Assembly: GCA_021159015.1 (NCBI GenBank)
Contig: JAGGSQ010000059.1
Span: 1 to 42,907 of the forward strand
Length of the DNA: 42,907 nt
From: Candidatus Omnitrophota bacterium
GTDB taxonomy: Bacteria; Omnitrophota; Gorgyraeia; Duberdicusellales; Duberdicusellaceae
Reading direction: 5' to 3'
Below are positions 1 to 7,387 of this stretch, piece after piece (within the stretch, counting starts at the first letter, position 1; every line of letters begins with the position of its first letter). Made by a program: the position numbers and the translations under genes. Under the pieces are notes generated by a model. The model had not been told where the DNA came from. It did no database searches and saw nothing but the letters and a program-made list of their open reading frames with translations.

Positions 1-205
1 TATCAATATCATATATATATTAGAATTAAACAAATATTTATAATATTCCTTATAAGGAAGAAAGCGTAATTCGGGAAAGTAAAAAAGACACAATCCTCGA
101 GTGCTTTCTCCCGTATAATAACATATATTAATCAATATTTAGTTTAGCGCTCTTACAGAACACCACAGTTGTCCAACAAGATTCACTGTAGCAATTTATT
201 ATCTT

Positions 206-427
206 TTACTTTAAAATTTCGATTTTATGTTTGCCGACTTTTCGGGCATATCCTTCTTCAATCAAAATAGGTCCGACATAAGATGCTATTGCCGTTTTTG
301 TTACATTATTCTGCAACCAATTACCTATACTTCCTAGAGGTGCTTTATTACGAGAAGTACCAATATCTACAATTTTTTTATACTCGTTAGTATTTGAGAA
401 CTTATCTAACGCCTTAAGATTTAACAA
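206..427 (-). CDS. Hypothetical short ORF, probably the C-terminal part of a decayed gene
   Basis: I do not recognise this 73-residue ORF. It opens on TTG with no ribosome-binding site, and the same frame runs open for about 18 more codons upstream before a stop, so the listed start is probably not a true start. The upstream in-frame residues (including SERIERLLNLKALDK) follow naturally on a different frame that ends just there (LQVGNSLEVAIFQSE), which suggests this is the distal piece of one protein that also includes the 521-742 ORF. The sequence is soluble in character, with no membrane segment. It lies beyond the tRNA at the end of the conserved operon, in AT-rich DNA. Confidence 0.3.
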   Translation of the reverse strand: MLNLKALDKFSNTNEYKKIVDIGTSRNKAPLGSIGNWLQNNVTKTAIASYVGPILIEEGYARKVGKHKIEILK

Positions 428-520
428 TCTTTCGATTCGCTCTGAAATATCGCAACTTCCAGAGAATTACCCACTTGCAGTGGTGAGGGAATCTTTTTTA
501 AACCTACCCAATCTGTATTT

Positions 521-742
521 CTAACATTGATTCTCTCCCAAAGCCTTTGATAAAAAACTCTCAGGATTTATAATGACTGGCTTCCCACCTATATTTGACG
601 TATCAGATAATTCTAAATAGCCACCCATATACATCTTTACAATAACGTTCTTCTTGCGTTCAACCCGGGTAAGAATAAAAGTCGCAATACTAATAATAAA
701 ACCCAAAATGCCGCTAATGCTCGCTAAAGTCCTAATATCCAT
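521..742 (-). CDS. Small membrane-anchored protein, N-terminal fragment of a likely pseudogene
   Basis: This 73-residue ORF begins at an ATG preceded by a weak AAGAGA. It has one clear hydrophobic helix at about residues 8-25 (ISGILGFIISIATFIL) followed by positively charged RVERKK, so the N terminus is probably outside and the rest cytoplasmic. The layout resembles small membrane proteins in which one helix is followed by a beta-rich domain, but no specific family is claimed. The frame stops at ENQC, while a second frame immediately continues with plausible coding sequence (INVRNTDWVGLKKIPSPLQ). I infer a frameshifted gene spanning about 206-742. Confidence 0.4.
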   Translation of the reverse strand: MDIRTLASISGILGFIISIATFILTRVERKKNVIVKMYMGGYLELSDTSNIGGKPVIINPESFLSKALGENQC

Positions 743-829
743 TCTCTTACGTATTATTATGTATCACATAGAAATCGCTTGCTTTTCTCAGAACGTCTTT
801 CTCTTGCTTCGTAAACACAGTGCCAACTT

Positions 830-850
830 TGTCCACCCGACGGGTGGACA
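830..850. repeat. Perfect inverted repeat (9-bp stem, 3-base loop)
   Basis: TGTCCACCC-GAC-GGGTGGACA is a perfect GC-rich hairpin in otherwise AT-rich DNA. It lies 4 bases past the CCA end of the tRNA-Pro gene in the direction of transcription. A run of four T comes before it, not after it, so it is not a textbook intrinsic terminator. It could still end or protect the transcript of the tRNA and the operon upstream, or be a copy of a dispersed palindromic element. Confidence 0.6.
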
Positions 851-854
851 AAAA

Positions 855-933
855 TGGTCGGGAAGGTGGGATTTGAACCCACGACCTCTGCGTCCCGAAC
901 GCAGCGCGCTAAACCAAGCTGCGCCACTTCCCG
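855..933 (-). tRNA. tRNA-Pro, anticodon CGG
   Basis: The minus strand folds as a complete 79-nt cloverleaf including an encoded CCA. The acceptor stem pairs CGGGAAG with CTTCCCG, followed by discriminator A and CCA. The D arm has GCGC/GCGC, the anticodon stem CTGCG/CGCAG encloses loop TTCGGGA, and the T arm is GTGGG-TTCAAAT-CCCAC. The loop gives anticodon CGG, which reads proline codon CCG, and position 37 is G as in other proline tRNAs. It starts only 13 bases after the ribE stop, so it is probably co-transcribed with the riboflavin operon and cut out by processing. Confidence 0.97.
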
Positions 934-946
934 AGAAAGATATGTT

Positions 947-1552
947 TTAAGAACCTTTGTCTCTAAGCTTTTTCAGGTATTGTACTGTAATCTTAGCTAA
1001 ATAGTCAAATTCGGCGTTAACTAAATTCCCCCTCTTCCTGTACTGCCAGATAGTATGAGAAAAGGTAAAGGGGATAATATTTACCCAGAAACTTTTCTTG
1101 CCTGCTTCAGCTACAGTTAAACTCACCCCGTCTAAAGCCACAGAGCCTTTATCAATTACCAGCTCAGAATAAACAGAGGGACACTCAAGCTCCAGCTGGT
1201 AATAGTCACCCTGCTTTACTAAACTGACTATTTTTACCTGGCAATCTATATGTCCCAAAACAAAATGGCCTTCCAGATTTTTATCAACTCCTAACGCCCT
1301 CTCCAGATTAACCTTTGCTCCTGATCTTGCCGTCTTTAAGTTGGTAATCTCCAGAGTGGGCCTGACGGCATTTACAAAGAGACGGTACCCGGATTTTTTA
1401 ACCACAGTCAGGCAGACGCCGTTTACTGCCACACTACTGCCCACATGCAGCAAAGAAGCTGTGTTTTTAGCCTCAATAATTATAGTCCAGAAAGAACTCC
1501 TTTTCTCTATCTTTTTTACAACTCCTATTTCCTCTACAATCCCGCTAAACAC
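947..1552 (-). CDS. ribE: Riboflavin synthase, alpha subunit
   Basis: This enzyme converts two 6,7-dimethyl-8-ribityllumazine molecules into riboflavin plus the pyrimidinedione, the last step of riboflavin synthesis in the cytoplasm. The 201 residues carry the family's tandem lumazine-binding barrels. Each repeat is marked at its start: MFSGIVEEIG at residue 1 and FVLGHIDCQVKIV near residue 97. Internal family motifs are SVAVNGVCLTV and its repeat SVALDGVSLTV. The length is normal. The start is GTG, and its G is also the last base of the upstream lipoprotein stop codon (TAGTG), implying translational coupling. It is the last protein gene before tRNA-Pro. Its substrate comes from ribH further upstream in the same run. 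Confidence 0.96.
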   Translation of the reverse strand: MFSGIVEEIGVVKKIEKRSSFWTIIIEAKNTASLLHVGSSVAVNGVCLTVVKKSGYRLFVNAVRPTLEITNLKTARSGAKVNLERALGVDKNLEGHFVLGHIDCQVKIVSLVKQGDYYQLELECPSVYSELVIDKGSVALDGVSLTVAEAGKKSFWVNIIPFTFSHTIWQYRKRGNLVNAEFDYLAKITVQYLKKLRDKGS

Positions 1553-2166
1553 TACTTTTCCTCCCGGGGCAGAAGCTCTACTTCATCAATGTAGATAACA
1601 CCGCTTTTCGGCGTACGCGGCTCAAACTGAAAGCTTACCACAGGGAAATCTATGGTGCCGTTAGGCCTGGCATCCTGCGGCTGCCAGTCAGAACGGGAGA
1701 AAAATTTATTAAAAGGACATACAACCTGCTTCCATCCCCTCTGGTCATCTCTAAACATACAACGGAACATCTCATTATCTTTGTCCTTTATGTCAAAAGC
1801 AATACTTACCCCCTTAGCCTGGCCGTAGAGATAAAAAGAAAAAGCGCCATATTTACGCCAAGCTATTTTCTGGGGAGGTCTTTGCCAGAGTCCTGCCTTT
1901 TTATTGGTAAGGCCGTAGCCTCGCGCCACCCACATATACCCCGAAGGTACGCCGCTATATTCTATTTTTAACGACTTTTTCCCGGCGTAAACTTTATCCG
2001 TAGAAAGAGAAATACTCACTTTGGAACCATTACCCGCGCCAAAATCAACACAATCCCTGCCACAGTTGTCTTCAAAACTATCCAGCACTAAAGGCTGAGG
2101 CGGCTGATGAAAACAAGCCGTGATAAAAAGCGCAAGAAATACCACATATACAAACTTTCCTCTCAT
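1552..2166 (-). CDS. Lipoprotein with a carbohydrate-binding-like beta-sandwich domain
   Basis: The 204-residue product starts with a lipoprotein signal: MRGKFVY, a hydrophobic stretch VVFLALFI, then TAC with the probable lipidated cysteine at residue 18. The mature part (VLDSFEDNCGRDCVDFGAG..., KSLKIEYSG, ending VIYIDEVELLP) has the pattern of beta-sandwich modules of the CBM11 / CIA30 type that bind sugars or assist assembly. I see this as a fold-level resemblance, not a function. A strong AGGAGGT lies 4 bases before the ATG. It sits between the radical SAM gene and ribE, with no evident link to riboflavin. It is probably anchored to the inner or outer membrane facing the periplasm. Confidence 0.7.
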   Translation of the reverse strand: MRGKFVYVVFLALFITACFHQPPQPLVLDSFEDNCGRDCVDFGAGNGSKVSISLSTDKVYAGKKSLKIEYSGVPSGYMWVARGYGLTNKKAGLWQRPPQKIAWRKYGAFSFYLYGQAKGVSIAFDIKDKDNEMFRCMFRDDQRGWKQVVCPFNKFFSRSDWQPQDARPNGTIDFPVVSFQFEPRTPKSGVIYIDEVELLPREEK

Positions 2167-2185
2167 TCAAACCTCCTTCTGTGTT

Positions 2186-2213
2186 ATGATAATATACCAG
2201 AAACACTTTTCAA
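2186..2213 (-). promoter_or_regulatory. Weak candidate sigma70 promoter before the lipoprotein gene
   Basis: TTGAAA (2208-2213) and TATCAT (2186-2191) are 16 bases apart on the minus strand in the 43-base gap between the radical SAM gene and the lipoprotein. Both hexamers differ from consensus, so this is only a candidate. Confidence 0.28.
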
Positions 2214-3379
2214 TTAAAACTTTTATTTTCCTTCTTTACCGGCCTCTCAACTTGCAAATGTCTAAAGTCAGAATAGGTTAAATTAGCAGGCTGCTTGCTT
2301 TTAAGATAGGCGATTTTGTCTATGCCGCATATATTATCACGGCAAGTTAAGCAATTTCCCCTACATCCAGACAAAGGATAAAATTTATTTTGCCGGCGGA
2401 AATAAATAGGAACGTTTATCCCTTCGCAATTCAAAGAAGTAGCAAACTCGGCATTAAGACCCATGATTTTCTCTTTTTCTTTTTTAAACTCCCGGCAAAG
2501 AGCAAAACTTAGCTTATTTTGCTGGCATAGATGGCGCAATAAGGAAAAAATCTGGCGGCGATAGAAAAAAGAAGCGTTAAGATAAGAAAAACGCTCCTTA
2601 TAAAGCTTAAGGTATTTATTATAAATACTTTTACCGAAATAGAGTCTGATTTTTGACAAAACAAATTTATAAATAGAAGTGGGAATGTCTAAAACCGAGG
2701 CCACAATATGATTCACACCTCTCCTGCCAAGCTCACCTATCAACCTTTCTAATTCCCCGGGGGCATCGTTTATATAAGGAAGTATAGGGTCTATCCGCGC
2801 AATAACAAAGATACCTTTCCTGCGAGCCCGCTCAATATTCCTCAGCAGCACAGATGTATCTGCGCCTTGCGGCGAGAAAATCCTGTGTAGTTTATCGTTA
2901 AGCGTCAATATAGATATTTGCAGATAAGAATAAGGATGTTCTGCTAAGCGGCTGATAACAGCAGGTGGGACATACATTTTAGTAGTTACATTAACCGGAA
3001 GACCGAATTGCAAAAAAACATCTATAGTTTTCTCAGTTAAGTGGTAAGTATTGTTTATAGACTGCAGAGGGTCTGCTACGGGAGACAAGTAGCCGCAAAA
3101 AGCAATCTGAGACTTTTTTAGATCGCGCTTAACCGCTTGATCAAAATCGGAAAAAACAAAAATACTCCTTCTTTTGTGAAAATCCTGAAAATAACCCCAG
3201 AAACTCCGTGTGTAACAATAAAAACATCCTACACTGCAGCCGTTATAAGGATTAAGTAAAAGCCTTTCTGACGTGCACTCTCGCCAGGCTTGAACATACC
3301 AGCTATGGATATGCTTATGAGAAGACCGAACAAGATAGTGCAAGAAGGGACTATTTTTTCTTTCTATTTCCACCGGCAT
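2210..3379 (-). CDS. Radical SAM protein, SplB-like (spore photoproduct lyase family / Rv2578c-like)
   Basis: The 389-residue protein carries the radical SAM cluster motif CX3CX2C at CSVGCFYCYT (about residue 49), preceded by LLNPYNG as in SplB-related proteins. Downstream motifs are typical of the same family: GYLSPVADPLQSI, VTTKMYV and FVIARIDPILPYI. A C-terminal cysteine set (CRGNCLTCRDNIC) may bind a second metal cluster. Members are usually annotated as DNA repair photolyases, but most, unlike SplB of sporeformers, have no proven substrate. No spore genes are present here. The ATG overlaps the mazG stop by 29 bases and has no clear ribosome-binding site, so coupling is likely. Family call firm, reaction unknown. 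Confidence 0.85.
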   Translation of the reverse strand: MPVEIERKNSPFLHYLVRSSHKHIHSWYVQAWRECTSERLLLNPYNGCSVGCFYCYTRSFWGYFQDFHKRRSIFVFSDFDQAVKRDLKKSQIAFCGYLSPVADPLQSINNTYHLTEKTIDVFLQFGLPVNVTTKMYVPPAVISRLAEHPYSYLQISILTLNDKLHRIFSPQGADTSVLLRNIERARRKGIFVIARIDPILPYINDAPGELERLIGELGRRGVNHIVASVLDIPTSIYKFVLSKIRLYFGKSIYNKYLKLYKERFSYLNASFFYRRQIFSLLRHLCQQNKLSFALCREFKKEKEKIMGLNAEFATSLNCEGINVPIYFRRQNKFYPLSGCRGNCLTCRDNICGIDKIAYLKSKQPANLTYSDFRHLQVERPVKKENKSFN

Positions 3380-4034
3380 AGGAAAGACGCCGTGCTAAAG
3401 ATTCCACTTTTTCATTTAGAGCCTCCTCAGGATTAACGCCACTCCTAAACGATAGCCAGCTGAGAAAAAACAGAGATTCTGCAACTTGCTGGCGAGAAAG
3501 CTTTTTTTCTTTCAGGTTTATAAAAGAAAGTGCCGGGTTATCTTCTTCCTCTCCTAAATGTCTCTGTTCCTTAAAAAGAATAAAGCTTTTCATAAGAGCA
3601 GGTGCAGTACGCGGCAGACGCTCATAATAAGTCTTCCTTTCCTTTTCTTTCGCCTTTTGCTTAGTCCAATGGTAAATTACTTCCGAGGCATTCCTCAAGC
3701 TTTTCTTACCAAAAACATGGGGGTGACGCCGAATAAGCTTACGGCATATTCCGTCAATTACTCCAGAAATATCAAATTTCTCTTTCTCTTTATAAATCTG
3801 AGCCAGCATTACCAACAATAGCATAACATCGCCTATCTCCTCTTTTATCGCGGGGGGATTCTTGCGGTTAATTGCTTCTATCAATTCATAGACCTCCTCC
3901 AGAAGATAATCTTTGTAACTTGAAGCTCTTTGCTTTCTGTCCCACGGACACCCTTGAGGAGAGCGTAAGATACTAACTATATCTACTAAGTCTGAGAATT
4001 TATATGATTTCTTTCTTACCCGTTTATTTTTCAC
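3351..4034 (-). CDS. mazG: MazG-type nucleoside triphosphate pyrophosphohydrolase
   Basis: MazG hydrolyses nucleoside triphosphates to monophosphates and pyrophosphate and is thought to clean the nucleotide pool. The N-terminal region has the family signature LRSPQGCPWDRKQ and the metal-binding EEVYELIEAI...KEEIGDVMLLLVMLAQI helices, with acidic residues in the expected EExxE and ExxD arrangement. A second motif (RRHPHVFGK, residues 97-105) is also canonical. At 227 residues it is slightly shorter than the two-domain E. coli protein (263); the C-terminal half is degenerate and lysine rich. The start is GTG in a GTGA overlap with the upstream nitroreductase stop. Product pyrophosphate might be used by the HppA pump, which is only a speculation. 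Confidence 0.92.
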   Translation of the reverse strand: MKNKRVRKKSYKFSDLVDIVSILRSPQGCPWDRKQRASSYKDYLLEEVYELIEAINRKNPPAIKEEIGDVMLLLVMLAQIYKEKEKFDISGVIDGICRKLIRRHPHVFGKKSLRNASEVIYHWTKQKAKEKERKTYYERLPRTAPALMKSFILFKEQRHLGEEEDNPALSFINLKEKKLSRQQVAESLFFLSWLSFRSGVNPEEALNEKVESLARRLSYAGGNRKKK

Positions 4035-4609
4035 AGCTGATTATAGTGAATAATATCTTTTAGAGGACGCTTGGGAACAAAAAAATTACCTCTCCCATCC
4101 TGCCAATAGCGGACATTGCCACTATCTTCTACCACTCTTGACTTTTGAAGAGGAAGACCAAAAGCAATAAGACAGTCCAGCTCATAAGGCGCTCTAATCC
4201 TAAGGGCTCTTTTTATTTTCTCTTTATCTATAGAAGCTATCCAGCAAGAGGCAAGGCCAAAGGAAAGAGCAGCCAGAATCATATTCTCGGCCGCTGCCCC
4301 TACACTGTAGGCGGGATTAAATCTGGACCTTTTTTTGTTAATAAGAATGGCAATATAAAAAGAAGGCTTCTCCTTCTCGGATGGTGTGCCGCGGGGATAA
4401 ATATAAGCAGCCCATCTAATAAGCGGGAAAATGCTATCTTTAACCTTTGCTTCGTCTATCACCATAAATTCCAACGGCTGCAGGTTAGCTGCGGAAGGAG
4501 CAAGACGGCCGGCGTTGATTATCTTCCTTATATAACGGCGGTTAACCGAATGGGGTTTGAATTTACGAATACTCCTTCTTTTGAGTATTATTCTGTAAGT
4601 TTCATTCAT
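4031..4609 (-). CDS. Nitroreductase-family flavoprotein
   Basis: A 192-residue member of the nitroreductase fold, which binds FMN and reduces substrates with NAD(P)H. Family marks are the N-terminal RRSIRKFKP, the SAANLQP motif at the FMN site, and GAAAENMILAALSFGLASCWI in the C-terminal half. The ORF track starts at TTG 4630, but the ATG at 4609 fits the family N terminus better and gives only an 8-base overlap with ribD. Its substrate cannot be told from sequence. Being embedded in the riboflavin operon, it gains its FMN cofactor from the same pathway, and a BluB-like role is not supported by obvious motifs. Confidence 0.85.
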   Translation of the reverse strand: MNETYRIILKRRSIRKFKPHSVNRRYIRKIINAGRLAPSAANLQPLEFMVIDEAKVKDSIFPLIRWAAYIYPRGTPSEKEKPSFYIAILINKKRSRFNPAYSVGAAAENMILAALSFGLASCWIASIDKEKIKRALRIRAPYELDCLIAFGLPLQKSRVVEDSGNVRYWQDGRGNFFVPKRPLKDIIHYNQL

Positions 4610-5672
4610 AGCTAGGATATCCTTCCACAAACAAATAATCTTTTTCGTGGGAACAAATTACCTTCTTTATTTCAACATAGTTATTTCTGATTTGAGCACC
4701 TATACTTTCTAAACCTTGTTCGCCTATTATTTTTTTAGCTATAAATATATATATTTTATCTGCCACCTTCTGCTTCAGGAATGAACCCAGAGTAAAAGCT
4801 CCGCCCTCTACAAATAAAGAATAAATACCTCGGGAGAAAAGTTTAGCTAGTAACTCTTTTAACACAAATTCTCTTTTTTTTATGGAACAGGAAACAAATT
4901 CAGTCTTACTTCCGCCAAAAGAAGAAGGAATTTTCTCCCCTTTGCGATACACAATGATAACTTTCCCTCTGCGAAAAATATTAAAGTCTGGCCTGATTCT
5001 TAGTTCAGGATCAAGAACAACCTTGGTCATCTCCTTGCCTGCTAAACTTGAATCAAGGTAAGGATTATCGACTAAAATAGTATTTACCCCTACTACCACG
5101 GCATCGTAAAAAGAACGCAAGAGACGGGCTCTATGGCGAGCGGCACCAGAAGTTATCCATTTAGAATCTTTCCCTCTATAAGTTATCTTTCCATCAAGGC
5201 TCTGGGCAAATTTCAAAGCTACAAAAGGAAGCTGCGTTTTAATTGCTTTAAAAAATACCTCATTGATCCTTGCCCCTTCCTCCTTCATAAGCCCCACATC
5301 TACTTTTATTCCGGCTGCTTTTAGTTTTCTAATAGAACGGCCATTGACTAAAGGATTGGGGTCTTTTACAGAAATGACTACTCTCTTTATGCCGGCAGCA
5401 ATAATCCTATCTACGCAGGGAGGCGTACGACCCCAATGGCAACAAGGCTCAAGATTAACATAGAGAGTAGCTCCATAAGCCATTCTGCCTGCCTTATTAA
5501 GAGCAATTACCTCGGCATGAGGCAGGCCAGCTTTTCTATGATATCCCTGACCAATAATTTTATTATTTTTTACGACTACTGCCCCCACCATAGGATTAGG
5601 AGAAGTAAAACCCTGGGCGCGGTAAGCTAACTGGAACACTTTTTTCATAAAATGTAAATCTTTAGAATGCAT
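4602..5672 (-). CDS. ribD: Bifunctional riboflavin deaminase/reductase RibD
   Basis: RibD deaminates the pyrimidine ring made by GTP cyclohydrolase II and then reduces its ribosyl side chain with NADPH. The N-terminal deaminase domain (residues 1-145) has the zinc-binding HAEVIAL and PCCHWGRTPPC, plus TSPNPMVGAVVV. The C-terminal reductase domain (about 148-356) starts with LKFAQSLDGKI and contains VGVNTILVDNP and the LFVEGGAFTLGSF motif. The length is normal for the fused form. It begins with ATG overlapping the PHP gene stop by 11 bases; M9 would be a possible alternative. Product flows to RibH after dephosphorylation by an unidentified phosphatase. Confidence 0.97.
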   Translation of the reverse strand: MHSKDLHFMKKVFQLAYRAQGFTSPNPMVGAVVVKNNKIIGQGYHRKAGLPHAEVIALNKAGRMAYGATLYVNLEPCCHWGRTPPCVDRIIAAGIKRVVISVKDPNPLVNGRSIRKLKAAGIKVDVGLMKEEGARINEVFFKAIKTQLPFVALKFAQSLDGKITYRGKDSKWITSGAARHRARLLRSFYDAVVVGVNTILVDNPYLDSSLAGKEMTKVVLDPELRIRPDFNIFRRGKVIIVYRKGEKIPSSFGGSKTEFVSCSIKKREFVLKELLAKLFSRGIYSLFVEGGAFTLGSFLKQKVADKIYIFIAKKIIGEQGLESIGAQIRNNYVEIKKVICSHEKDYLFVEGYPSYE

Positions 5673-6477
5673 TCTTTACTTTCTCCACATAACAATAATC
5701 CAGTCGTACGCGACCAATCCCTATATATTTTTTTGCCAATCCATGGCAGTCTGAACCACCGCTCACCAGAAGATGCCGGCGCTGTGTTAAATTCAGAAGT
5801 TCATTTATAACCTCAGAAGAATGAGTAGGATAAAACACCTCTATGCCGTCAATGCCCCAACCGATAATTTTCTCCACGAGTGCCGGCGATGACAAATTAA
5901 GAGGATGGGCAAGAAATGTCTTAGCACCACTCTCCTGTAAGAGCCCAATTGCTTCCTGAGTTTGGTAACGAAATTTTCCACTATAAACTGGCGAATCAAC
6001 ACCAATATATTTAGAAAAAGCGGTTTTTATGTCACTTACCTTCTTCCTATCTTTGAGATAATGAGCCAGGTGCATACGGCTCACCGAAGCCTGTCCTAAA
6101 TATCTGGCTAAGTCGTCCAAATCAAGGATAAGCCCTAACTCTGACAAACGTTCCGCCATTACCATAATTCTGTTCCGCCTCTCTTCTTTAACTTGTGCCA
6201 GTATATCCAGAAATTTAGAATCTGCACCATTCAAGAAATAAGCCAGAATGTGAATCTCTTCTCCCTCAAGGTGAGAGCTAAATTCTACTCCCTTAAGTAA
6301 TTCTATATTATGTTTATAAGCTAACTCCTCCGCCTGCGGGTAAGCATCTAAGGTATCATGGTCAGTTATGGAAATGCAACTCAGGTGTTCGCTTTTTGCC
6401 CGCGAAAAAATTTCTTCCAGGCTAAATGTGCTGTCGGAAAAATGAGAATGGATATGTAAATCAGCTACCTTTGTCAT
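5662..6477 (-). CDS. PHP-domain phosphoesterase (TrpH / RNase AM-like)
   Basis: The 271 residues form a PHP domain. Metal ligands are visible in order: [11 protein letters not shown] (residues 6-16), [11 protein letters not shown], the glutamate in [15 protein letters not shown], the histidine of FLAHPLNL and the C-terminal GGSDCHG. This pattern matches the single-domain PHP family that includes E. coli TrpH/YciV, which degrades 3',5'-nucleoside bisphosphates and trims short RNAs 5' to 3'. It overlaps the end of nusB by 17 bases. Because the riboflavin pathway needs a phosphatase that is often unidentified, a role there is conceivable, but HAD enzymes are the known candidates. Confidence 0.88.
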   Translation of the reverse strand: MTKVADLHIHSHFSDSTFSLEEIFSRAKSEHLSCISITDHDTLDAYPQAEELAYKHNIELLKGVEFSSHLEGEEIHILAYFLNGADSKFLDILAQVKEERRNRIMVMAERLSELGLILDLDDLARYLGQASVSRMHLAHYLKDRKKVSDIKTAFSKYIGVDSPVYSGKFRYQTQEAIGLLQESGAKTFLAHPLNLSSPALVEKIIGWGIDGIEVFYPTHSSEVINELLNLTQRRHLLVSGGSDCHGLAKKYIGIGRVRLDYCYVEKVKNAF

Positions 6478-6889
6478 TATTCAATTCTTTCTTAAAAACA
6501 CTGTCGAGGATCCCATTAACAAAACGGGGAGATTCTAAATCACCGTACTTCTTCGCCAGCTCTATGGCTTCATTAATACTCACTTTAGGGGGGATATCTT
6601 CTGCATACATAAGTTCAAATATAGCAATCCGCAATATATTGCGGTCAATAGTAGCCATCCTTTCCAGAACCCAATTTTTTGCGTATTTTTTTATCAAAGA
6701 ATTTATCTCTTCCCAATGAGAGCTTATTCCTTTCAGAAGAAAAGCACAGAATTCTGATAATTCCTGACTTTTGTCTCTCTGATTTTGGGAGTAATTGAAC
6801 TGCCAGAGATTATAAGGAAGAGTTTTCTTGGCTTCGGCTTCGTAAAGAACCTTAAGCGTAAGCTCACGCCCCTCAGATCTTAATCCCAT
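6461..6889 (-). CDS. nusB: Transcription antitermination protein NusB
   Basis: NusB pairs with S10 (NusE) on boxA RNA to keep RNA polymerase elongating through rRNA operons. The 142-residue, all-helical protein shows the family motifs [10 protein letters not shown] at the N terminus, then [19 protein letters not shown] (within residues 72-92) and [17 protein letters not shown], and closes with [13 protein letters not shown]. The length is normal. It follows ribH by 21 bases, the common ribH-nusB arrangement in bacteria, and overlaps the PHP gene downstream. Confidence 0.96.
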   Translation of the reverse strand: MGLRSEGRELTLKVLYEAEAKKTLPYNLWQFNYSQNQRDKSQELSEFCAFLLKGISSHWEEINSLIKKYAKNWVLERMATIDRNILRIAIFELMYAEDIPPKVSINEAIELAKKYGDLESPRFVNGILDSVFKKELNNDKGS

Positions 6890-6910
6890 TTTAAAAAAGA
6901 ACTGTCTTTT

Positions 6911-7372
6911 TTATATTTGAGAAAATAAATTCACCATCTCCACTGCTGCCAACGCTGCTTCACGACCGCGGTTGCCCTGTTTAATTCCGGCACGTTCCAG
7001 AGCTTGTTCATAATTATCAGCAGTAATTATGCCAAAAATAACGGGTATTTTTGAACTATTGGCCAGATTCGATATCCCTCTTGCTACTGAACTCGATATA
7101 TAATCAAAATGAGGCGTGTCTCCGCGAATTATTGCCCCCAAGCAGATAACCGCATCAAACTTCTTGCTTTCCAGGACTTTCTTTGCTGCTGCCGGTATTT
7201 CAAATGCTCCGGGCGTCCAGAAAACAGTTATATCTTTATCAGAAACACCCTCCCGCTTTAAAGTGTCACTGCATCCTGCTAAAAGCTCCTTACAAATAAG
7301 CTCATTAAAAGCAGAAATAACTATGGAGAACTTCCTGCCTTTGGCAATAAGATTTCCTCTTATTTCTCTCAT
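6911..7372 (-). CDS. ribH: 6,7-dimethyl-8-ribityllumazine synthase
   Basis: RibH condenses the ribitylaminopyrimidine with dihydroxybutanone phosphate (made by RibBA next door) into lumazine, the riboflavin synthase substrate, usually within a 60-mer or pentamer. The 153-residue sequence has the substrate-binding FNELI near residue 23, TVFWTPGAFEIPAAAKK and the catalytic histidine in GAIIRGDTPHFDYIS, then FGIITADNYEQALERAG. A strong GGAGGA precedes the ATG. It lies 15 bases after the ribBA stop. Confidence 0.97.
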   Translation of the reverse strand: MREIRGNLIAKGRKFSIVISAFNELICKELLAGCSDTLKREGVSDKDITVFWTPGAFEIPAAAKKVLESKKFDAVICLGAIIRGDTPHFDYISSSVARGISNLANSSKIPVIFGIITADNYEQALERAGIKQGNRGREAALAAVEMVNLFSQI

Positions 7373-7387
7373 TCTTCCTCCTCTTTT

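Noticed and set aside
654-950. Plus-strand ORF of 98 aa across the hairpin and tRNA
   Set aside because: It runs through the antisense of a tRNA gene and of the small membrane ORF, so it is not coding.
1341-1598. Plus-strand ORF of 85 aa and many other plus-strand ORFs across the window
   Set aside because: They lie antisense inside well-identified minus-strand genes, have no ribosome-binding sites, and show composition expected of shadow frames.
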